NCBI GenBank assembly: GCA_036389675.1
Contig: DASVWI010000034.1
Span: 1-64,000 of the forward strand
Direction of reading: 5' to 3'
DNA: 64,000 nt
Source of the DNA: DASQYE01 sp036389675
GTDB lineage: Bacteria > Acidobacteriota > Blastocatellia > Pyrinomonadales > Pyrinomonadaceae
The notes below the pieces were generated by a model. That model ran no database searches. It was not told the DNA's origin and saw only the letters and a program-made list of their open reading frames with translations. The translations under genes and the position numbers were made by a program. How positions within the stretch are numbered: the stretch's first letter is position 1; every line of letters starts with the position of its first letter. Of the stretch, positions 24,658 through 34,020 are shown piece after piece.

Positions 24658-25857
24658 ATGTTAGAGGTGGCCGCCGAAGAATTGGGCCTCGATCTGGCGA
24701 GAGCGCGGCGGGAGACGCCCGGCTGCGAAGGCGTCGTACATTTCAATAACGCGGGGGCGGCACTGATGCCGGAGTCCGTGCTGGACGCCGTGGTCAATTA
24801 CCTGCGAGTGGAAGCCTCCATCGGGGGCTATGAGGCGAAGGAGCGCGAGCACGAGGCGGTCGAGCGTGTCTACGCGGCAGCCGCGCGGCTCATCGGTTGT
24901 GCGAGCGATGAAATAGCCGTCATCGAAAATGCCACGCGCGCGTGGGACATGGCCTTCTATGCCATCGAGTTCGAGCCCGGTGACCGCATCCTGACGGCTA
25001 AGGCGGAGTATGCGAGCAACTACATCGCGTATCTACAAGTCGCGCGGCGCACGGGAGCGAAGATAGAGGTCATTCCCAACGACGAGCACGGACAGGTATC
25101 GGTCGAGGCGCTGAGACGGATGATGGACGAGCGCGTCAGGCTCATCAGTATTACGCATGTGCCGACGAACGGAGGGCTGGTCAATCCGGCGGCTGAGGTC
25201 GGGGCGGTTGCGCGTGAGGCCGGCGTAATCTACCTGCTCGATGCCTGCCAGTCGGTCGGGCAGATGCCGATTGACGTGGGCCGGATTGGCTGCGATATCC
25301 TTTCCACCACGGGACGCAAGTACCTGCGCGGCCCGCGCGGTACGGGCTTCCTGTATGTCAGGCGCAGTTTGATAGAGGAGCTTGAGCCACCGTTTCTGGA
25401 CATGCACGCCGCGCGTTGGGTGGCGAAAGATAGTTACGAGATCATGACGGATGCGCGCCGGTTCGAGAACTGGGAGGCTTACTATGCCGGCAAGGTGGGT
25501 CTCGGCGTTGCCATTGATTACGCGCTCTCGTGGGGGCTGGATGCGATCTGGGCGCGGGTCGAAAAACTGGCCGGGATGTTACGCGCGCGACTGGAAGCCT
25601 TTGAGCCCGTCACCGTGCATGATCTGGGCGCGCGGCGGTGCGGCATCGTCACCTTCAGCGTCAGGGGAATTGAGTCCGCTGAGGTGAAGCGCCGTCTGGC
25701 GCAGCGCCACATCAACGTCAGCGTCTCGCAGGCCGAAGGCACTCTTCTGGATATGGATGAGCGAGGGCTCGAAGCCATCATTCGTGCCTCAGTCCACTAT
25801 TATAATAGCGAAGATGAGATCGACTTTTTCTGCGAGACGCTCGCGTCTCAATTCTGA
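24658..25857 (+). CDS. Class V aminotransferase (cysteine desulfurase-like fold)
   Basis: A 399-residue PLP enzyme. HFNNAGAALMPESVLDAV begins the fold, ITHVPTNGGLVNPA and LLDACQSVGQMPIDV (PLP-ring Asp) follow, and the PLP Lys is expected at about 221 in TTGRKYLRGPRGTGF. The small C-terminal domain has GIVTFSVRGIES. The group includes desulfurases, selenocysteine lyases and isopenicillin-N-epimerase-like enzymes; no catalytic mobile Cys loop can be assigned, so the reaction stays open. I chose ATG 24658 because GGAGGAG precedes it; an upstream TTG at 24622 is possible. The RraA-like gene lies 51 bases downstream. Confidence 0.87.
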   Translation: MLEVAAEELGLDLARARRETPGCEGVVHFNNAGAALMPESVLDAVVNYLRVEASIGGYEAKEREHEAVERVYAAAARLIGCASDEIAVIENATRAWDMAFYAIEFEPGDRILTAKAEYASNYIAYLQVARRTGAKIEVIPNDEHGQVSVEALRRMMDERVRLISITHVPTNGGLVNPAAEVGAVAREAGVIYLLDACQSVGQMPIDVGRIGCDILSTTGRKYLRGPRGTGFLYVRRSLIEELEPPFLDMHAARWVAKDSYEIMTDARRFENWEAYYAGKVGLGVAIDYALSWGLDAIWARVEKLAGMLRARLEAFEPVTVHDLGARRCGIVTFSVRGIESAEVKRRLAQRHINVSVSQAEGTLLDMDERGLEAIIRASVHYYNSEDEIDFFCETLASQF

Positions 25858-25908
25858 TTCCAGTGAGTCTGAAAAGAAAGGGGCTCAACATAGAGCCGCA
25901 GGGAATTT

Positions 25909-26616
25909 ATGAATAACGACACTCTGGCCGAGATGTTTGCAATTCTCACCACGCCGCTCATCGCCGACGCATGTATGAAGCAGGGTATCCCCGTGCGCGT
26001 CGCGCCGGCGGGCATCAGCCCGCTCGTCCCGCGAGCCAGACTGGCCGGCAGAGTGTTGCCGGCCAAACACTATGGCAGTGTGGATATCTTTCTGGAAGCA
26101 ATCGAGACGGCGGAGCGCGGCGACATACTGGTCATTGATAATCAGGGGCGAATGGATGAAGGATGCATAGGAGATTTGACGGCGCTCGAAGCTCAGGCGG
26201 CGGGCGTCGCCGGTATTATCATCTGGGGAGCGCATCGTGATACGTCCGAGCTGGTAGAGATGGATTGCCCCGTCTTCAGCTACGGCTCATGCCCGGCAGG
26301 GCCGCAGCGCCTGGACGGGCGTGAGACGAATGCTCTGGAAAGGGTGGCTTTCGGCAGCCTGATCGTGGGGCGAGATGATGCTGTCTTTGCCGATAGCGAC
26401 GGCGTCATCTTTATCCCCTTCGAGATGAGCGACCAGTTACTGATGACGGCGCGCTCGATCTGGGAGAGAGAACGCGATCAGGCTATGGGGTTGAGAGCGG
26501 GCGCGAGTTTGCGCGAGCAGTTTCGTTTCCGGAGCTTTCTTGAGAAGCGCACGGCTGATCCGTCCTACACTTTCCGCCAGCACTTGCGAGAGATAGGCGG
26601 CGCGATTGAGGAATGA
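25909..26616 (+). CDS. RraA-like protein / oxaloacetate-oxoadipate aldolase family
   Basis: A 235-residue protein with the RraA fold signature GCIGDLTALEAQAAGVAG followed by IIWGAHRDT, in which Arg and Asp bind substrate and metal in the class II pyruvate-aldolase members. PLIADACMKQGI near the N-terminus is also typical. Family members are either ring-cleavage-pathway aldolases/decarboxylases or RNase E regulators; the full GD...RD motif favours an enzyme. It is downstream of the aminotransferase and probably shares its transcript. A 15-bp stem hairpin closes the unit at 26678. Confidence 0.85.
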   Translation: MNNDTLAEMFAILTTPLIADACMKQGIPVRVAPAGISPLVPRARLAGRVLPAKHYGSVDIFLEAIETAERGDILVIDNQGRMDEGCIGDLTALEAQAAGVAGIIIWGAHRDTSELVEMDCPVFSYGSCPAGPQRLDGRETNALERVAFGSLIVGRDDAVFADSDGVIFIPFEMSDQLLMTARSIWERERDQAMGLRAGASLREQFRFRSFLEKRTADPSYTFRQHLREIGGAIEE

Positions 26617-26677
26617 AACGCTACGAGCGAGTTTGCTTGTAGTGAGATAACGGGTGATGGCGACGCAGGTGACAGTT

Positions 26678-26721
26678 GGGCCAAAGCAGTAAAGGCAGGC
26701 GCGCTCTTACTGCTTTGGCCC
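26678..26721. terminator. Terminator-like hairpin
   Basis: Perfect 15-bp stem (arm GGGCCAAAGCAGTAA at 26678-26692, partner 26707-26721) with a 14-base loop, between the convergent RraA-like gene and the small membrane protein gene. No clear U-tract follows. Confidence 0.55.
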
Positions 26722-26750
26722 GATCGTTCCGGGAAAACAATCCCATGATT

Positions 26751-26954
26751 TTATTTCCCTGATGATGAGCGCCTCTCTCCTGCCATGCCGTATAACACCA
26801 GCCCGGCGACGAGGGCCGCGATGCCCGCGAGCAGGATGATCGTGCTGATGGGCCGCAGCGTTGCTGTTCGTGTGTATAGCGAAGAAAGGATGTAAAAAAG
26901 CCCGCAGACCAGACCAACGGTCATCAAAACCTGACCCGAACTCCTCCGGCTCAT
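26751..26954 (-). CDS. Small two-helix membrane protein
   Basis: A 67-residue protein starting at ATG 26954, with GAGGGG about 12 bases upstream; a TTG at 26963 would add three residues. It has two hydrophobic segments (VLMTVGLVCGLFYILSS and ISTIILLAGIAALVAGLVLY) separated by a short polar turn and a basic tail. I recognise no family. Strand and frame are supported by the membrane pattern and ribosome site only. Confidence 0.55.
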   Translation of the reverse strand: MSRRSSGQVLMTVGLVCGLFYILSSLYTRTATLRPISTIILLAGIAALVAGLVLYGMAGERRSSSGK

Positions 26955-27122
26955 TCTCTTCAAAACCCCCCTCGACTCGCAATTGATTTACGACGCCTTT
27001 GCCTGCATAGATTATATGAATCGGCGGGGAAGAGGAAAGCCCTAAGGGAGAACCTAAGCGCGCCGGTCGAAGCGGGGATGCTGTAAAATAGACTCCATCC
27101 TGATTGATCGCTACGGGGATTG

Positions 27123-29672
27123 ATGCGTAAGACCGTCCTCAGCTTTCTGGAAGATCACGCCGACAGGGGCACAGCGTTCGCGCATTGGCGCGGCCTGAGA
27201 GTCTCCGTCTGGCCGGGCACGATGGTCTTTCAAACGGCCAGAAGGTTCGCGCGCGAGCTCGAAGCCCGAAAGATCAGCAAGGGAGACCGCGTGCTGTTTG
27301 TGGCCGGGAACAGTCCGCAGTGGGTGGCGGCTTTCTTCGGCTGCCTGATGCGCGGCGTGATCGTCGTCCCGCTGGACGTGACGAGCGCGCCGGATTTTCT
27401 TGAGCGCGTCTTTCAACAGACGGACGCGAAGCTGCTGCTCCATGATGAGGGCGAGCGACCGCCGGTTATGGAGACGCTGCCGGGCATCAATCTTCAGGAG
27501 TTGGCCCGGGTGGTCGCCGCTCATCCTGCGACCCCCTGCGCGCCCGAGGCTATCGGCGAGGATGACATCGTCGAGATCATCTATACGTCGGGCACGACGA
27601 CCGAGCCGAAGGGAGTAATACTGACGCACGCGAACCTGCTGGCGAATCTTTCGCCTCTGGAAAAGGAGGTGCGGAAGTATCTCAAGTGGGAGCGGCTCGT
27701 GCACCCTCTGCGTTTCCTGAACCTGCTTCCTTTGAGCCATATCTTCGGGCAATTCATGGGCATCTTCGTGCCGCAGCTTTTGGGCGGCGAGGTCTTCTTT
27801 CAGGACTCTCTGAACCCGTCGGAGGTCGTCAATACGGCGAGGAAGCGTCGCACGAACGTGATCGTCACAGTGCCGCGCCTGCTCGAAACACTGCGCGAGA
27901 AGATGGAGCGCGAGTGCGAGAGGGACGGGCGGCGGGGCGAAGCCTTTCGCTCGAAGCTCGAGGCAGCGGCGGGCTGGCATTTCCTGCGGCGCTGGTGGGC
28001 CTTTCGTGATTTGCGCCGTCAATTCGGATGGCGGCTGTGGGCGTTTATTTCGGGCGGCGCGACCCTCTCGCCCGAAACCGAAAGCTTTTGGCAGCGTCTG
28101 GGCTACGCCGTCGTGCAGGGCTACGGGATGACGGAGACGGCCTCGCTGGTGAGCGTCAATCATCCTTTCAAGCTGAGTCGCGGCTCAATCGGAAAAACTC
28201 TTCCGGGTCAGGAAGTGAAGCTGGACGAGAGCGGGGAGATCATGGTGCGCGGTCGTAACATCTCGCCCGGTTACTGGAACGGCGACGCGCCGCTTTCGCA
28301 CAGAGGCAGCGAGGAAGGCTGGCTCCGCACGGGTGATATGGGAGAGCTGGACGCGGCGGGCAATCTATTCTTTAAGGGACGCCTGAAGGATGTGATTGTC
28401 ACGGCAGCCGGGTTGAATATTTACCCGGAAGATTTGGAAGCCGCTTTGAAGGCCCAGCCCGAAGTGCGCGATTGCGCGGTCGTCCCGCTTGAGACGGCGC
28501 GCGGCCCTGAGCCCATTGCTGCGCTCATCATGCGCGAGGAGGGAGCGGAGCTTGCGGCGGCAGCCGCGGCGGTCGAGCGCGCCAACCGCAGGCTTGCCGA
28601 AGCACAGAAGTTGCGCCACTGGCTTCTGTGGCCCGAGCCTGACTTTCCGCGCACGGCGACGCAGAAAGTGATGAGAAGAAAGGTGGCCGAACTGTTAAAG
28701 GCGCGTCTTTCAGGCCAGCTTCCGGCGCTGCCATCGGGCACGTCTGCCTTGGCCGAGACCATCGGTCGCGTCACAGGACGCGAGCGCGCGCCGCTTGACC
28801 CGTCGGCCACATTGGCGACCGACTTAAAGCTAGACTCGCTCGGCAGGGTAGAGCTTCTGAGCGCTCTCGAAGATCGCTATCAGGTCGAGATTGACGAGGC
28901 GGCTTTTACGGCTGCGACCACGCTCGGCGAGATAGAGAGGATGATTCACGAAGGCTCGAATGATCAGGCGGCAACGCCTTATCCTTACCCTGAATGGGCT
29001 GCGAGCGCGCCGGTGATCTTGATTCGGCTCGTCGCCTTTTATCTGTTTCTGCAGCCGCTCACGCGCCTGATGTGCTGGGTGAAAGTGAGGGGCACGGAGC
29101 AACTGAAAGGGCTGGACGGCCCTGTGCTGTTCATTTCCAATCACATTACGATGGCCGATCATGCTCTGATACTGTCGGCGCTGCCCGGCAGATTCCGCAG
29201 GCATCTGGCGATTGCCATGGAGGGCGAGATACTGCGCGATCTGGCGCATCCTCCCGTGGATGCCGGACGACTGAGAAGAATGATCGGGCGCTCGCAGTAT
29301 GCGCTCCTGGTCACGCTCTTCAACGTCTTTCCGCTGCCGAAGAAGAGCGGCTTTCGTCGCAGCTTCGCTTACGCGGGCGAGGCCATGGACAGAGGCCAGA
29401 GCGTGCTGGTCTTTCCCGAAGGCAAGCGTTCCGAAGATGGGCACATGAACCCTTTTATGACCGGCATCGGCGTGCTGGCAACAGGGCTGTATGCGCCGGT
29501 CGTGCCCGTCAGGATAGAGGGGCTGTTCAAGCTCAAGCAGCAGAAAAAGTATTTCGCGCGCCCCCGCGAGGTGACGATTCTTTTCGGCGAGCCCGTCAGG
29601 CTCAACGGAAAGGAAGACTCCGCGTGGATCGCCAATGAGTTGGAGAAGCAGGTCGCAACGCTAAAGGAATGA
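27123..29672 (+). CDS. Acyl-AMP ligase / ACP / 1-acylglycerol-phosphate acyltransferase fusion
   Basis: An 849-residue three-domain enzyme. Residues 1-530 are an AMP-binding acyl ligase with IIYTSGTTTEPKGV (154-165), QGYGMTETASLVS and WLRTGDMG. A carrier domain at about 540-615 has the phosphopantetheine Ser in LKLDSLGRVELL. Residues 640-849 are a PlsC acyltransferase with NHITMADH (HX4D) and FPEGKRSEDG. It probably activates a fatty acid, loads it on its own ACP and transfers it to lysophospholipid. E. coli Aas has the two enzymes in the reverse order and no ACP between them. The YbaK gene overlaps its stop. Confidence 0.92.
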   Translation: MRKTVLSFLEDHADRGTAFAHWRGLRVSVWPGTMVFQTARRFARELEARKISKGDRVLFVAGNSPQWVAAFFGCLMRGVIVVPLDVTSAPDFLERVFQQTDAKLLLHDEGERPPVMETLPGINLQELARVVAAHPATPCAPEAIGEDDIVEIIYTSGTTTEPKGVILTHANLLANLSPLEKEVRKYLKWERLVHPLRFLNLLPLSHIFGQFMGIFVPQLLGGEVFFQDSLNPSEVVNTARKRRTNVIVTVPRLLETLREKMERECERDGRRGEAFRSKLEAAAGWHFLRRWWAFRDLRRQFGWRLWAFISGGATLSPETESFWQRLGYAVVQGYGMTETASLVSVNHPFKLSRGSIGKTLPGQEVKLDESGEIMVRGRNISPGYWNGDAPLSHRGSEEGWLRTGDMGELDAAGNLFFKGRLKDVIVTAAGLNIYPEDLEAALKAQPEVRDCAVVPLETARGPEPIAALIMREEGAELAAAAAAVERANRRLAEAQKLRHWLLWPEPDFPRTATQKVMRRKVAELLKARLSGQLPALPSGTSALAETIGRVTGRERAPLDPSATLATDLKLDSLGRVELLSALEDRYQVEIDEAAFTAATTLGEIERMIHEGSNDQAATPYPYPEWAASAPVILIRLVAFYLFLQPLTRLMCWVKVRGTEQLKGLDGPVLFISNHITMADHALILSALPGRFRRHLAIAMEGEILRDLAHPPVDAGRLRRMIGRSQYALLVTLFNVFPLPKKSGFRRSFAYAGEAMDRGQSVLVFPEGKRSEDGHMNPFMTGIGVLATGLYAPVVPVRIEGLFKLKQQKKYFARPREVTILFGEPVRLNGKEDSAWIANELEKQVATLKE

Positions 29673-30172
29673 TGATAATGACAGACGCGGAGCAGATGGT
29701 TATAGAGGCTTTGAGGAAGCTCGGAGTCGCTTACGAGCTGATAGAGATTGACCCGGCCTTCTCCGACACGGCGGAGTTCTGCGAGCGATATGGCTTCCCG
29801 CTGGCGCAGACCTGCAATACCATCCTCGTGACCTCTAAGAAAGGGCCGCCGAAGCAGGCGGCTTGCGTCGTCACGGCAAACACGCGACTGGACGTGAATA
29901 AGCGTGTCAGGAAACTGCTCGGTGTGCCCAAGGCTTCTTTCGCCTCAGCCGAAGAGATGCGGGCGCTGACGGGCATGGAAGTAGGAGGCGTGACGGCGCT
30001 GGCGCTGCCGCACGGGCTGCCGCTTTACGTTGACGAGCGCGTGATGCGTCCCCAGTGGATTATCCTCGGCGGCGGCGGTCGCTCGATAAAGATCAAGGTG
30101 TCGCCCGATGTCTTCAACACGCTCGGCGCACAGATCGTCGAAGATTTAGCCTTCGAGCCGCAGGATACCTGA
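29669..30172 (+). CDS. YbaK/EbsC-type aminoacyl-tRNA deacylase
   Basis: A 167-residue protein of the YbaK/ProX editing superfamily. AQTCNTILVTSKKG, LGVPKASFASAEEM and MEVGGVTALALPHGLP align with the family core; Lys and the GGV turn shape the substrate pocket. Relatives hydrolyse Cys-tRNA(Pro), Ala-tRNA(Pro) or other mischarged tRNAs, and the specificity here is undetermined. Its ATG at 29669 overlaps the preceding stop (ATGA); an ATG at 29678 is an alternative. It sits in one operon with the lipid-modifying fusion and the acetyltransferase without obvious functional link. Confidence 0.87.
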   Translation: MMIMTDAEQMVIEALRKLGVAYELIEIDPAFSDTAEFCERYGFPLAQTCNTILVTSKKGPPKQAACVVTANTRLDVNKRVRKLLGVPKASFASAEEMRALTGMEVGGVTALALPHGLPLYVDERVMRPQWIILGGGGRSIKIKVSPDVFNTLGAQIVEDLAFEPQDT

Positions 30173-30183
30173 AGAGGAATAAT

Positions 30184-30720
30184 ATGATCGAGACCGCCAA
30201 CCTCAGATTGATACCCTGCGAGCTGCGACACTTCGAGGCGATCCTCGGCGACGAGCTTAAGCTAGCCTCAATCTTAGGCGTCTCGCTGGATGATGACTGG
30301 CTCGGGTTCGAGGCGGCGAGGGAAGCCATGCAGTACTCATACGAGTATCTTAAGGCTCATCCGACGGCAAAGGACTGGTGGACGCACCTGATCATCCACA
30401 CAGCCGACAACGCACTGATAGGGCTCGGCGGCTTTAAGGGTGAGGCGGATGAGCGCGGCATGGTGGAGATCGGTTACAGCATCGCTTCCGGCTACAGGCT
30501 GAGGGGGCTGGCGACCGAAGCGGCGCGCGCGATGGTTGATTATGCTTTCTCTCATCCGCACGTTGCGAGAGTGGACGCGCACACGCTGGCGGAAAGGAAT
30601 GGCTCTGTGAGAGTGCTGGAGAAAGTCGGGATGACATTTATGGGGGCGGTCAACGACCCCGATGACGGAGAGATATGGCACTGGAGTTTGAGCCGCGAAG
30701 ATTATGAAAAGAGGGCCTGA
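30184..30720 (+). CDS. GNAT N-acetyltransferase, RimJ/RimL type
   Basis: A 178-residue acetyltransferase_3 protein. It opens with IETANLRLIPCEL and has the acetyl-CoA loop SIASGYRLRGLATEAARAMV and the AERNGSVRVLEKVGM motif typical of RimJ/RimL relatives. ATG 30184 is supported by AGAGG upstream and by the family N-terminus. It follows the YbaK gene by 11 bases. The acceptor (protein N-terminus or small molecule) is unknown. Confidence 0.88.
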   Translation: MIETANLRLIPCELRHFEAILGDELKLASILGVSLDDDWLGFEAAREAMQYSYEYLKAHPTAKDWWTHLIIHTADNALIGLGGFKGEADERGMVEIGYSIASGYRLRGLATEAARAMVDYAFSHPHVARVDAHTLAERNGSVRVLEKVGMTFMGAVNDPDDGEIWHWSLSREDYEKRA

Positions 30721-30878
30721 ATCTCTCGGACAGGCGTTTTTATCGCCCTGCATAAATCCTCTAATCGCAAGATCACTATTAGAAGGTCGCAATAAAACTG
30801 CAACCATTGAATTTCGATCAGGCTGTATTGTATCTCCCCAGTAGGGGACTTTTCCTTTGCAGTGAAATGGGGTCAAGT

Positions 30879-30918
30879 GAAGCGCCGGACTTGGGGCAGT
30901 CCGGCGCTTCTTTTTTTT
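30879..30918 (+). terminator. Strong Rho-independent terminator
   Basis: Perfect 13-bp stem (GAAGCGCCGGACT, 30879-30891; partner 30898-30910) with a 6-base loop, followed by eight T. It lies 158 bases after the acetyltransferase stop, so it may end that transcript or a separate small RNA. Confidence 0.85.
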
Positions 30919-30978
30919 AAGGTTAAGAGGGAGAGGGTCAGCGCAAGATCATTTGAGATGGGCTTGTGCTGACCTTTT

Positions 30979-33900
30979 TCAGAAGCTGAAGCGCAGCAGT
31001 AGCTCTACGCGGCGATTGCCTGCCGATTGATTTCCGCCGCCGCCGAAGCCGAACCTGCCAGCCGTCGAGTTCGACTGGCCGAACAGGGGTGAGCTTAGAT
31101 TGCCGATGGGTATTCCGGCGTTCGTGCGGTTGAGAAGATTCTGCACGTTTAGGGAGACGGTCAGGTTATAGCGTTTCGGCGTCTCATTCGCATCGCCGAA
31201 AGTTCCGCCGCCTTCTCCCCCTCCGAATCCGCCGCCACCACGGCCACCACGACCCCCGCCGCCACCGCGTCCGCCTCGACCACCTCCGCCGCCACGACCA
31301 CCACGCCCGGCTCTTCCGGTCGTATCAGGAGGCAGGTCGCCGAAGCCGAACGTCTTGCCGAGGCGCAGGTCAACCGTGAAGAAAGACGGGCCGCTTCCAT
31401 AGTTGCGCGGGATAATAACGGACTGGCCCGGCACAGGGTTCGGGTCAAAAGCGCCGAAGCGTGTGACGACGACGCCGGCCTTTGTCAGGTCTGTGGCGAA
31501 AGCCGGTCGCTCGTTAAAGAGCGTGTCGCCGTTGGTGTCGCGCCCCGTAGTGATATTAAAAGGGCGTCCGGAATTGGCAGTAATGACGGGACTCAGACGC
31601 AGTCCCCACGGCAGACCGCTGATCGAGCTGCGTATGGAGAAGGTGTGTCGTATGTCCTGCGCCGCCCGCCCGTACTCGCCGCCCGTGTCGTACTGGTTGA
31701 TGGGGAAAGTGCCGACGCCGTCCGTATCGCTGCGCGCGCGATTCCACGTGTAAGTCGCAAAGAGCGTGAGCCTGTTGCTGAAGCGATTGTTGGCGCTGAC
31801 GATCAGCTGGCTCTGGTTGAAAAGCCCGCTCGATTCATACTGAAAGATGTTTCCGACATTGCCGAAGGGGCGCTGGAGGCCCGTGCCCGGCACGGGCGCG
31901 TTGATATTACGAGTACGCAGCGCGTGAATCGTGCGCGCCGCGATGAAGTTGACGGAGAGCGTCGTCCTGTAGGGCAGTTGATGCTCAATACTGATGGCTC
32001 CCTGCATCGTGTAAGGCGCTTGCAGGTCTTCGGCTACGACGCGCCTCGTCTGCGGAATAAGGAAAGCCGACAGTTGCTCGATGCTGGGGACGCTCGGGAA
32101 GAGATCGAGAATCGCCGGGCCGCCGACGGTTGAGGTCGTGATGACGAACTGCTGCTGGTTCTCGCCGTTGAAGCGGTTAGATTGCAGCGTCAGGTTTTCG
32201 GCGAAGCGCTGGTAGAAGATGCCGAAGCCGCCGCGAATCACCGTGCGCTGCTGGCCCTGCTGCCCGGCGGCGCGCGGCGACCACGCGAAGGCGACGCGCG
32301 GCGCAAAGTTAAAACGACTATTGATATTGGTCTGCGTCTCGTAGCGCAGGCCCAGAGAGAGCGTGAAGTCGGGACGCACGCGCCAGTCGTCTTGAATGAA
32401 CGGCCCGAAATCCGTCTGCGAGACATCGGCCTCCGGGTTGCCGCCGGCAATCGAGAACTGCGTTGGCCCACCGCCGCGCGCGCGCACCTCTGCGGGCGTC
32501 AGCCCGAATTGCGGCTGCTGGAAAAAGAGGGTGCGGCGATAGCGCTCAATGCTCGTGATGGGGATGAGCACGGGATTCCCGCTGGCATCGTTGACGATCT
32601 GGTTGTTGGCGTCCAGTTGCGGCGCGAGGCCGCCGCTGAAGGTGAACGTGCCGCTGAAATTCTGCGGCGAGACATCGCGCAGGCGCACGCTGCGAAGGCG
32701 TGCCCCGGCCTTGAGCGCATGTTTGCCCATCGTCCATGAGGTGTAGTTTGACAACTCGAAGCGATCCTGATTATTGAACGAGAGCCCGACCTGCGCGCCG
32801 CCGCCCGTGAAGGCTTCGAGCACGCGTATGGTCGGCTGCTGGTTGCCGCCCGTCTGCCGGCTGCGGTCGCGCACATACTGGAAACGGGTCTCGTTGATGA
32901 CGCTTTGATTGATGATCGCCGTCTCCGTCAATTGCAGCGTCTGCTCTGTGCTTTCGGTGTCGAAGGCGCGGGAGAGAAGCGAAAAGTCGCCGACGCCGGA
33001 GTTGATGGCGTTGGCACGCTGATAGGTGTAGCGCGCGACCAGCGTGTTGTTCTGGTTCAACTGGTAATCCAGACGCGGGCTGAAGGTCGTGCGGCGCGTT
33101 GGCGTCAGCACAGTCTGGCTAAACGGCGTCGGGAAAAATAGCGGGTCGAGAATGATGGCGTTGATAACGTCGTTATCGTCCGTCTCGTTGCGCTGGAAAT
33201 CCAGAAAGAAAGAGGCTTTCTTAGGGATGATAGGGCCGGAGAGATTGCCGCCGTAGCGGCGCGCCTGAAAGGGCGCACGCGTCGGGGCAAAAGGGTTGCG
33301 CGAGTTAAGGCTCTCGTCCGAGAAGTTGAAGAACGCCTGACCGCGCAGCTTGTCCGTGCCGGGCTTGGTGAAAATCTCTATGCGACCGAAGCCGACGCGG
33401 TCGTATTCGGCGGAGAAGGGGTTGCGGTTGATGCGTATCTCTCTGATGGACTCCTTGGGCGGCAAGCGCCCGCCGGAAAAACCATCGATGAAAAACTGCC
33501 CGCCCTCCTGACCGGAGCCCGGCCCGGCCAGCGCCTGCAAAGCCTCCGCCAGGTCATCCGGGTCGTCTGGCAGAGTGTCAAGGTCTGTGCCGCGAAGGAC
33601 GACCGCGCTGGCGTTGTTCTCCGGCTCGGTGCTCAAATCCGCCTCGGGCGCGACCGTCACTTCGACTTGCTCTATCGTCACGCTCAAGGCGACGTTGAAG
33701 GGCTCTGTGCGACCGGCTGCGACCTCGACCTCAGTATTCTCATACTCGGCGAACCCTGCGGCCACCACGCGCAAAGTATAACGTCCGGGAGCGAGACCCG
33801 TCAGAGCGTAACGACCCTCATTGTCCGTAGTCGCGGCCCTCTCGACGCCGCTCGCGTCCGCCGCCGTCACGCTCGCGCCGACGATCAGTCCGCCGAACTC

Positions 33901-34020
33901 GTCCGAGACCTGCCCGCGCAGTGTGCCCAGAGATTGTTGTTGTGCGAGGACGCCCTGGGAACAGAAGATGGCTGTGAGGAGCAACAGACCCGCAACGCGC
34001 CAGACCGATTTTTGAAGCAT
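30979..34020 (-). CDS. Oar-like TonB-dependent outer-membrane receptor
   Basis: About 1013 residues from ATG 34020, the start giving a normal signal peptide (MLQKSVWRVAGLLLLTAIF..., cleavage after VLAQ); ATGs at 34026 and 34050 and a longer frame to 34122 exist. A CarboxypepD_reg domain occupies about 30-115 (TTDNEGRYALTGLAPGRYTL). A plug domain follows (GGQFFIDGFSGGR), then a beta barrel ending RRVELLLRFSF with a C-terminal aromatic. No classic TonB box is obvious. A Gly/Arg-rich segment lies near the C-terminus. Such receptors import large or polymeric substrates in Acidobacteriota and Bacteroidetes. Confidence 0.9.
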   Translation of the reverse strand: MLQKSVWRVAGLLLLTAIFCSQGVLAQQQSLGTLRGQVSDEFGGLIVGASVTAADASGVERAATTDNEGRYALTGLAPGRYTLRVVAAGFAEYENTEVEVAAGRTEPFNVALSVTIEQVEVTVAPEADLSTEPENNASAVVLRGTDLDTLPDDPDDLAEALQALAGPGSGQEGGQFFIDGFSGGRLPPKESIREIRINRNPFSAEYDRVGFGRIEIFTKPGTDKLRGQAFFNFSDESLNSRNPFAPTRAPFQARRYGGNLSGPIIPKKASFFLDFQRNETDDNDVINAIILDPLFFPTPFSQTVLTPTRRTTFSPRLDYQLNQNNTLVARYTYQRANAINSGVGDFSLLSRAFDTESTEQTLQLTETAIINQSVINETRFQYVRDRSRQTGGNQQPTIRVLEAFTGGGAQVGLSFNNQDRFELSNYTSWTMGKHALKAGARLRSVRLRDVSPQNFSGTFTFSGGLAPQLDANNQIVNDASGNPVLIPITSIERYRRTLFFQQPQFGLTPAEVRARGGGPTQFSIAGGNPEADVSQTDFGPFIQDDWRVRPDFTLSLGLRYETQTNINSRFNFAPRVAFAWSPRAAGQQGQQRTVIRGGFGIFYQRFAENLTLQSNRFNGENQQQFVITTSTVGGPAILDLFPSVPSIEQLSAFLIPQTRRVVAEDLQAPYTMQGAISIEHQLPYRTTLSVNFIAARTIHALRTRNINAPVPGTGLQRPFGNVGNIFQYESSGLFNQSQLIVSANNRFSNRLTLFATYTWNRARSDTDGVGTFPINQYDTGGEYGRAAQDIRHTFSIRSSISGLPWGLRLSPVITANSGRPFNITTGRDTNGDTLFNERPAFATDLTKAGVVVTRFGAFDPNPVPGQSVIIPRNYGSGPSFFTVDLRLGKTFGFGDLPPDTTGRAGRGGRGGGGGRGGRGGGGGRGGRGGGGFGGGEGGGTFGDANETPKRYNLTVSLNVQNLLNRTNAGIPIGNLSSPLFGQSNSTAGRFGFGGGGNQSAGNRRVELLLRFSF

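Noticed and set aside
26983..27013. TTGATT / TAGATT as promoter of the ligase fusion gene
   Set aside because: The spacer is 19 bp and the match is weak, so it is not distinguishable from chance.
27111..28163. 350-codon minus-strand open frame opposite the acyl ligase
   Set aside because: It lies antisense to a clearly conserved enzyme, has no domain or ribosome site, and is typical of GC-rich shadow frames.
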